A stretch of 64,000 nucleotides of DNA, taken from contig JALHOP010000011.1 of the NCBI GenBank assembly GCA_022842935.1, forward strand, positions 154,206-218,205. The letters are read 5' to 3'. Below, piece by piece: positions 58,468 through 64,000 of the stretch. The first letter of the stretch is position 1. Every line of letters starts with the position of its first letter. Origin of the DNA: Myxococcota bacterium. Its GTDB lineage: Bacteria; Myxococcota; XYA12-FULL-58-9; JALHOP01. Below the pieces are notes generated by a model. The model saw nothing but the letters and a program-made list of their open reading frames with translations, searched no databases and was not told the origin of the DNA. The translations under genes were made by a program, and so were the position numbers.

Positions 58468-59949
58468 ATGCGAATCTCGACGACCCTGACCCTCGCCGTC
58501 GCGGGGGCGAGCAGCCTCGTCGTTGCCGCCTACGGCGCTTGGCAAATGCGGGATGAGGCGCTCGAGCTGAGCGAGTCGGCGCTTCATGACACGCGGCTGT
58601 TGGCGGTGGTAGTCGAAGTGGCCGTCGAGAACGCGCTACGTGACGGTCAGCGTGCCGACGTCGACGAGATCTTGAGCTCGCTCGAGGTCCGCGACGCGAA
58701 CATGGACGTGCTCATCTTCGACACCGAGCGGCGACTCCTCTCGAGCTCCGAGGGAGTCGCCGGCAGCGAAGCTTTCGTTCGCAACGCTTTTGCGGACACC
58801 ATCGGCAGCGAGACGACCGGCGAGCGTATCCTCGACCGTGGCGCGGGTGACCGCATCGTTGCCTGGGTGCCGTTACGCAACGAGAAAGGCTCTCGCACCG
58901 GTACGGTGGTCGTCACCAAACCCTTCGAAGAATTGCGTCGCGACCTCATCGAGACCGCGTGGTCGTCCCTGCTGTCCCTCCTCGTGTTGGTCGCTTCGAT
59001 CTCGATTGTCACCTGGCTTCTCGTCGAGGCCTACGTCCGTCGTCCCGCGCGGATCTTGCAGGAGAGCATGCAGGGCATCCGAGCGGGTGACCTGCGCGGC
59101 ATCGTCCGTCACAAGCGCGTCGATGAGCTCAGCTCGCTCGTCGACGAATTCAACGCTCTGCTCGTCGAGCTCGCGGCGACGCGCGAGCGTCTCGACAGCG
59201 AAGCGCGTTCTCGGCGCGCCCTCGAAGACGGGCTGCGGGGTATCGATAAGCTGGTGACGGTTGGCCAGCTCTCCGCAGGCCTCGCCCACGAAATAGGCTC
59301 ACCGCTACAGATCCTCGAAGGCCGCGCGCGAGCGCTGGCCAAGCGCTCCGATGTCTCCGATGAGGTTCGCCGGGTCGCGGAGATTCTCGTGACGCAAGCC
59401 GAACGCGTCACGCGCATCGTTGACCAGCTGCTCAGCTTCTCGCGCCGAAAGCCCATCAACTTGAGCGCGATCGATCTGCCACAGGTCGCCGGCATCGTCG
59501 TCGAGTTCATGCGCAGCGAAGCGGACCGCCGGGGTGTACGTATGCAGCTCATCCCAGCACGCGACTTGCCGCCTGCGAAAGCGGACGTCGACCAAATGCA
59601 GCAAGTCGTCTTGAACCTGCTGACCAACGCTCTGCGCGCGAGTCGTCGCGGTGGGGCCGTTACGGTGCGCATCGACAGGTCGGTGCTTCGCGATCCGGCG
59701 ACCGCCGATGAACGTGACGCATTGCTCCTCGAGGTCGCCGACCAAGGGCACGGCATGAGCGAAGATCAGCTCGCTCGCAGCTTCGAGCCCTTCTTCACTA
59801 CATGGACCACGAGCGGTGGGTCGGGGCTTGGTCTCGCGGTGGTCAAGTCCATCGTCAACGCGCACGGCGGACAGATCGATCTCACGTCCACTCCCGACGT
59901 CGGCACGACAGTCACTGTGCGCGTCCCCGCGGCGGAGCTAAATCAATGA
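58468..59949 (+). CDS. NtrB-type sensor histidine kinase
   Basis: A 493-residue membrane sensor. ATG at 58468 opens on a transmembrane helix (LTLAVAGASSLVVAAYGAW); a GTG at 58441 is a possible alternative. A periplasmic sensor region (about 30-155) and a second helix (SLLSLLVLVASISIVTWLLV) are followed by HAMP, then HisKA with phospho-acceptor H274 (LAHEIGSPL) and an ATPase domain (NLLTNALRAS, GSGLGLAVV). It overlaps the response regulator by ATGA. The signal is unknown, but the RND pump downstream suggests an envelope or toxic compound. Confidence 0.93.
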   Translation: MRISTTLTLAVAGASSLVVAAYGAWQMRDEALELSESALHDTRLLAVVVEVAVENALRDGQRADVDEILSSLEVRDANMDVLIFDTERRLLSSSEGVAGSEAFVRNAFADTIGSETTGERILDRGAGDRIVAWVPLRNEKGSRTGTVVVTKPFEELRRDLIETAWSSLLSLLVLVASISIVTWLLVEAYVRRPARILQESMQGIRAGDLRGIVRHKRVDELSSLVDEFNALLVELAATRERLDSEARSRRALEDGLRGIDKLVTVGQLSAGLAHEIGSPLQILEGRARALAKRSDVSDEVRRVAEILVTQAERVTRIVDQLLSFSRRKPINLSAIDLPQVAGIVVEFMRSEADRRGVRMQLIPARDLPPAKADVDQMQQVVLNLLTNALRASRRGGAVTVRIDRSVLRDPATADERDALLLEVADQGHGMSEDQLARSFEPFFTTWTTSGGSGLGLAVVKSIVNAHGGQIDLTSTPDVGTTVTVRVPAAELNQ

Positions 59950-61274
59950 CCCGTATTCTCGTGCTCGACGACGACAAAGGAGTTGTAGACTACCTCTCAG
60001 AGAGCCTGACCGAGCTCGGCTACGATGTCGTTGGTATGACTTCTCCAGCGGACGCCATCGCTCGTGTGAGCGCTGAATCGTTCGACCTTCTGTTGACCGA
60101 CATCGAGATGCCGCAGATGCGTGGTCTCGACCTCTTGCGCGCCGTGCACCAAGCAAAGCCTCGCCAGCTCGTCATGTTGATGACCGCGTTCGGCAGCATC
60201 GAGCTCGCCGTGCAGGCCGTGCGTGCCGGGGCCTGTGACTTCATCGCTAAGCCGTTCCGCATCGAGGTGCTCCACCAGAGCATCGAGCGTGCTCTGCGTG
60301 AGCGCAACATGATGCGCGAGATTGTGCGGCTGCGGGCATCGGCGACGGTTGATTCGCCGGAGGGATTGGTGGCGCGCAGCACCGCCATGCAAAAGGTGCT
60401 CGACACGGCACGGCGCGCGGCTCTCGTCGACGCCACCGTGCTCATCACGGGCGAAACCGGGACCGGCAAGACCGCACTCGCGCGCTTCATCCACGCGAGC
60501 AGCGAACGTCGCGAGGCGCCGTTCGTCGACGTCAACTGTAGCGCTCTGCCCGAGACCCTCATCGAGGCGGAGCTCTTCGGTGCGAAGCGCGGTGCCTTCA
60601 CCGATGCGCGTGAGAGTCGACCTGGTCTCTTCTTGAAGGCGGGTGGAGGGACCATCCTGCTCGATGAAGTGGGCGAGCTGCCGCTCGCTCTCCAGCCGAA
60701 GCTCCTTCACGTCCTCGAGTCGTCAACGCTGCGTCCCGTTGGTAGCGACGATTCCGAGCCGTTTCGCGCTCGCGTCCTGGCCGCCACCAATCGCTCGCTC
60801 GAAGGCAGTCTGCGCGATGGTCGCTTTCGGCCCGACCTCTACTACCGGCTCAATGTCTTGCGCATCGAGGTGCCGCCACTACGGGCGCGTCGCGACGATA
60901 TCGTCGCTTTGGTCGATCACTTCCTTTCGCGCGCCAGCAGCCGCTTCGGGCGCGAGGTCATTGGTGTGTCCGCTTCGGCGATGCGACGATTGATGGCGCA
61001 CGACTGGCCAGGCAATATCCGCGAGCTCGCCAACACCATCGAGCGCGCTGTCGCCCTCACCGCGAACGACACCATCACGGCTGACGACGTGACCTTCGAG
61101 GGAGACAGCAGCGCGGCTACGACTGGCAATCCACTCGAGCAGCCGCTCGAGGAGATCGAGCGCACCCACATCAAGCGTGTGGTCGACGCCCACCAGGGCA
61201 ATAAGGCAGCGGCTGCGCGTATCCTGGGCATCAACCGCCGTACTCTCTACCGCAAGCTACGCGGACGGGACTGA
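59946..61274 (+). CDS. Sigma-54-dependent NtrC-type response regulator
   Basis: A 442-residue regulator: receiver domain (phospho-acceptor D52 in LLLTDIEMPQ), AAA+ domain with Walker A GETGTGKT, and a C-terminal Fis-type helix-turn-helix (KAAAARILGINRRTLYRKLR). The sigma-54 contact loop is GAFTDA rather than the common GAFTGA. It should activate sigma-54 promoters when phosphorylated by the coupled kinase. The likely targets are its own operon and the RND genes that follow 117 bp later. Confidence 0.94.
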   Translation: MTRILVLDDDKGVVDYLSESLTELGYDVVGMTSPADAIARVSAESFDLLLTDIEMPQMRGLDLLRAVHQAKPRQLVMLMTAFGSIELAVQAVRAGACDFIAKPFRIEVLHQSIERALRERNMMREIVRLRASATVDSPEGLVARSTAMQKVLDTARRAALVDATVLITGETGTGKTALARFIHASSERREAPFVDVNCSALPETLIEAELFGAKRGAFTDARESRPGLFLKAGGGTILLDEVGELPLALQPKLLHVLESSTLRPVGSDDSEPFRARVLAATNRSLEGSLRDGRFRPDLYYRLNVLRIEVPPLRARRDDIVALVDHFLSRASSRFGREVIGVSASAMRRLMAHDWPGNIRELANTIERAVALTANDTITADDVTFEGDSSAATTGNPLEQPLEEIERTHIKRVVDAHQGNKAAAARILGINRRTLYRKLRGRD

Positions 61275-61282
61275 GACAAAAG

Positions 61283-61300
61283 TGCACACCGGGTGGGACA
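61283..61300 (-). promoter_or_regulatory. Shared heptamer pair before the RND operon
   Basis: TGCACAC at 61283-61289 and TGGGACA at 61294-61300 are the reverse complement of the GTGTGCA and TGTCCCA heptamers before the sensor kinase gene (spacing 4 here versus 1 there). A candidate site for the NtrC-type regulator; short and eyeballed only. Confidence 0.3.
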
Positions 61301-61391
61301 TTTCGTAGCGGCGCCTGCGGGCGACCCGGGCGCCTTGCGCGAATCCAGCCTCAACACGAGGTGGCGCAAACCGTGCATCCCTCCGGGGCTT

Positions 61392-62495
61392 ATGACCCAT
61401 CTTCTACGAGCTCGGCTGTTCGCGCTCTGCTCGATGACCTTCGCGTGTGCTGGTGCCGCCCCGCAACGTGTCACCGAAGAGTTCTTGGTCGCCACTCCAG
61501 AGGTCACTACCGCCACCGTCGAGCGCAAGCTCGTCGGCGAGATTCACGCTGTACGCCGCGTCGAGCTACGCGCGCGCGTCAAAGGCTACCTCGAAGCTGT
61601 CAAGGTCGACGAAGGGCAGGCCGTCAAGGCCGGTGAGCTGCTGTTCACCATCGGCGCCCGCGAGTTGCAGCACGATCTCGCCAAGGCTAAGGCCGCGGCA
61701 CAGAGCGCCGCCGCCGAGCTCAAGGCGGCTGCGCTCGAGCAATCGAACACGCGCGTTCTCTTCGACAAGAAGATCGTCTCCGACGTCGAGCTGGCGATGG
61801 CCGACGCCCGCGTCGCAACCCTTCAGGCCCGGCTCGAAGAGGCAAAAGCGCACGAAGCCCAGGCGGCGACCAACTACGCGTACGCGAGCGTTCGCGCCCC
61901 GTTCGACGGTGTGGTCAACCGCATCCCGCGCAAGGTGGGAAGCCTGGTCGGCGAAGACGACCTCCTCACCACGCTCACCGACACCACCGACGTGTTCGTG
62001 TACTTCCGTCTCTCCGAAGCGGAGTACCTGCAGTTCACGGCGACTCACCCACGCGAGCGTCCGCGCACCGCGAGTCTACTTCTTGCCAACGGTGAACGGT
62101 TTCCGAACGATGGCACCATTGACGCGGTCGAGAGTGAGTTCGACGCTGGTACCGGCAACATCGCGTTCCGAGCCCGCTTCCCCAACGCGCAAGGGCTGCT
62201 CAGACACGGTGGCACCGCCAACGTTGTGCTCAAGAACGAGCTTGGTAACGCGCTGCTCATCCCCCAAAAGGCGACCTTCGAGATCCAGGATCAACTGTAC
62301 GTTTTCACGGTCGATCAAGACAACACCGTGCACGCACGGCGCTTCGTGCCCAAGGCGCGCCTAAAAGACGCGTTCGTCGTCGACTCCGGGCTCGCCGCCG
62401 ACGACCGCTTCATCGTCGACGGCATTCAGAGGGTTCGCGACGGCGTCCGCGTCGCCGTACGCGAGAGCCCGTTGGTCCGTCAGTCGGCTCTCTGA
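61392..62495 (+). CDS. RND efflux periplasmic adaptor (AcrA-type) lipoprotein
   Basis: A 367-residue membrane fusion protein (lipobox-like MTFAC). ATG at 61392 opens the signal. The lipoyl/barrel-sandwich half is present (VRRVELRARVKGYLEAVKVD), the helical hairpin (about 85-140), and the beta-barrel and membrane-proximal domain. It links an inner-membrane RND pump to an outer-membrane channel. It overlaps the pump gene by one base (TGATG). The outer-membrane factor is not in the window. Confidence 0.92.
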   Translation: MTHLLRARLFALCSMTFACAGAAPQRVTEEFLVATPEVTTATVERKLVGEIHAVRRVELRARVKGYLEAVKVDEGQAVKAGELLFTIGARELQHDLAKAKAAAQSAAAELKAAALEQSNTRVLFDKKIVSDVELAMADARVATLQARLEEAKAHEAQAATNYAYASVRAPFDGVVNRIPRKVGSLVGEDDLLTTLTDTTDVFVYFRLSEAEYLQFTATHPRERPRTASLLLANGERFPNDGTIDAVESEFDAGTGNIAFRARFPNAQGLLRHGGTANVVLKNELGNALLIPQKATFEIQDQLYVFTVDQDNTVHARRFVPKARLKDAFVVDSGLAADDRFIVDGIQRVRDGVRVAVRESPLVRQSAL

Positions 62496-64000
62496 TGCAC
62501 ACGCTGTTCACGCGGCGTCCGATTCTGGCGCTGGTCATCTCGATCCTGCTTGCTCTGCTCGGCGGCATCGCCCTCAAGCGCATGCCGATGGCGCTCTTCC
62601 CGAGCGTTGCGCCCCCGGAGGTGAACGTCACCGTCGAGTATACAGGCGCCAACGCCGAGACCGTCGCCAAGGCCGCCATTGTTCCGCTCGAGCGGGCAAT
62701 CAACGGCGTCCCGGGCATGAAGTACATGTCGAGCGACATGGGTAACGACGGTGTCGGAGTCGTTCAGGTGCTTTTCGAGACGGGCACCGACCCAGATGTC
62801 GCCGCCATCAACGTGCAGAACCGCGTCAACGCGGTGATGGCAGAGCTACCGTCCGAGGTCATCCGTAACGGCGTGAAGATCGCGAAGGAAGAAAACGCGA
62901 TGCTCATGTACTTGAGCATCTACAGCAGCGACCCCGCGCACGACGAGAAGTTCCTCTACAACTTCGCCGACATCAACGTGCTCGCCGACTTGAAGCGCGT
63001 CAAAGGCGTTGGCTACGCCGACATTCTCGGCGCCAAAGAGTACGCGATGCGCGTCTGGCTCAAGCCCGACAAGATGCTCGCCTATCAGGTGTCCGCGGCC
63101 GACGTCATCGCGGCGCTCCAGGCGCACAACCTCGAAGCCGCTCCCGGCAAGATCGGCGAGAACAGCGACCGCGCCGACGCCCCGTTGCAATACACGGTGA
63201 AGTACACCGGCAAGTTGAGTCGCCCCGAAGAGTACGCCGAGATTCCTCTGCGCGCGACGCCGCGTGGCGAGCTCCTCAAAATCAAGGACGTTGCGACGGT
63301 CGAGTTCGGCACTACGTATTTCGACGTCGAAGCCCGCTTCAACGGACAACCCGCCGCATCGATCCTCTTGAAGCAACTCCCCGGCTCCAATGCGAGCGAG
63401 GTCATTGCGGCCGTGAAGGAGCGTCTTGCAGCCCTCGAGAGCGAGGTGTTCTTGCCCGGCATGAAGTACGCCGTCAGCTTCGACGTCAGCCGCTTCCTCG
63501 ATGCTGCCGTGCATGAGGTCGTCAAGACCGCCATCGAGGCCTTCTTGCTCGTCGCGCTGGTGGTCTTCCTCTTCTTGCAAGACTGGCGCTCGACGCTCAT
63601 CCCCGCGATCGCGGTACCGGTCTCGTTGATCAGCACGTTCTTCTTCACGCAGTTTCTCGGCTTCTCGTTGAACCTCATCACGCTGTTCGCGCTGGTGCTC
63701 GCCATCGGCATCGTCGTCGATGACGCCATCGTCGTGGTCGAAGCGGTGCACGAGAAGATGGAACGCCATCACTTATCGCCACGCCAGGCGACAGAAGCAG
63801 CGATGGCCGACATCAGCGGAGCCATCATCGCGATCACGCTGGTCATGGCGTCGGTGTTCGTGCCCGTCGCCTTCATCAGCGGTCCATCTGGCGTTTTCTA
63901 TCGCCAGTTCGCCCTCACCATGGCGTTTGCGATTTGCCTGTCAGGCGTGGTCGCGCTCACCCTCACACCAGCGCTTTGCGCGAACCTCTTACGATTGCAC
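62495..64000 (+). CDS. RND efflux transporter (AcrB-type), C-terminus off the window
   Basis: Inner-membrane proton-driven efflux pump; the first 502 codons are visible and open to the right edge. The product starts MHTLFTRRPILALVISILLA, then shows the porter domain (PPEVNVTVEYTGANAETVAK) and TM4-type segments ALVLAIGIVVDDAIVVVEAV, with the Asp-Asp pair used in proton relay in AcrB-like proteins. A helix-rich loop follows. The rest of the pump lies outside. It forms an operon with the adaptor. Confidence 0.95.
   Translation, partial: MHTLFTRRPILALVISILLALLGGIALKRMPMALFPSVAPPEVNVTVEYTGANAETVAKAAIVPLERAINGVPGMKYMSSDMGNDGVGVVQVLFETGTDPDVAAINVQNRVNAVMAELPSEVIRNGVKIAKEENAMLMYLSIYSSDPAHDEKFLYNFADINVLADLKRVKGVGYADILGAKEYAMRVWLKPDKMLAYQVSAADVIAALQAHNLEAAPGKIGENSDRADAPLQYTVKYTGKLSRPEEYAEIPLRATPRGELLKIKDVATVEFGTTYFDVEARFNGQPAASILLKQLPGSNASEVIAAVKERLAALESEVFLPGMKYAVSFDVSRFLDAAVHEVVKTAIEAFLLVALVVFLFLQDWRSTLIPAIAVPVSLISTFFFTQFLGFSLNLITLFALVLAIGIVVDDAIVVVEAVHEKMERHHLSPRQATEAAMADISGAIIAITLVMASVFVPVAFISGPSGVFYRQFALTMAFAICLSGVVALTLTPALCANLLRLH

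Noticed and set aside
61294-61310. Possible sigma-54 promoter (GG-N10-GC) before the RND operon
   Set aside because: The GG/GC spacing fits, but most of the TGGCAC and TTGC consensus is missing.

Overview
The window is GC-rich, densely coding DNA with no tRNA, rRNA, IS element or CRISPR array that I could see. Several features point to a myxobacterium-type organism (Myxococcota): many lipoproteins with little recognisable homology, Cys-rich and beta-helix surface proteins, a split ATP synthase operon (atpI-atpB-atpE only), an NtrC-type two-component pair, and small conserved proteins of a kind I associate with that group. This placement is inference from gene content, not from a marker gene.

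Layout. 1-1.2 kb holds a ferredoxin-type reductase cut by the left edge. 1.3-3.3 kb is an orphan 638-residue protein. 3.3-7.3 kb is an envelope-folding and cofactor operon: two lipoprotein parvulins, a SurA-like chaperone, then pdxA. 7.6-21.8 kb mixes orphans and envelope proteins: an HD-like protein, a TPR lipoprotein with an altered metzincin site, a protein whose tail resembles type III secretion filament subunits, an HtrA protease, a lipoprotein with autotransporter-type strand repeats, an aminotransferase coupled to an HExxH protein, small membrane proteins and a diguanylate cyclase. 21.9-29.9 kb contains uvrA, then a 4.57-kb segment bounded by an 85-bp near-perfect direct repeat, then a minus-strand gene whose 3' end is the second repeat copy. 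30-39 kb holds a small ferredoxin, a trehalose/glycogen cluster (treZ, debranching enzyme), tesB, creD and a Tat-type amine oxidase. 39-42.7 kb is the F0 operon, facing an XRE regulator across a perfect palindrome. 42.7-46.6 kb is an M16 peptidase pair operon preceded by a hairpin-rich spacer. 46.8-56 kb is mostly minus-strand secreted and accessory proteins: a glycosidase-like lipoprotein, acyl-CoA thioesterase, DsbA-like lipoprotein, sulfatase-fold hydrolase and Cys-rich lipoprotein. 55.8-64 kb runs rightward: a 2Fe-2S ferredoxin, lytic transglycosylase, NtrB/NtrC-type pair and an RND efflux system cut by the right edge.

How parts fit. Much of the window concerns the cell envelope: folding (parvulins, SurA, HtrA, DsbA-like), remodelling (transglycosylase), export (RND) and surface display. 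The two-component pair sits directly before the RND genes, and both upstream regions share two heptamers, so the pair probably controls itself and the pump. The most striking structural signal is the duplicated 3' junction of uvrA and the minus-strand gene at 29.3-29.9 kb. It fits insertion of a 4.5-kb segment into overlapping convergent gene ends without breaking either gene.
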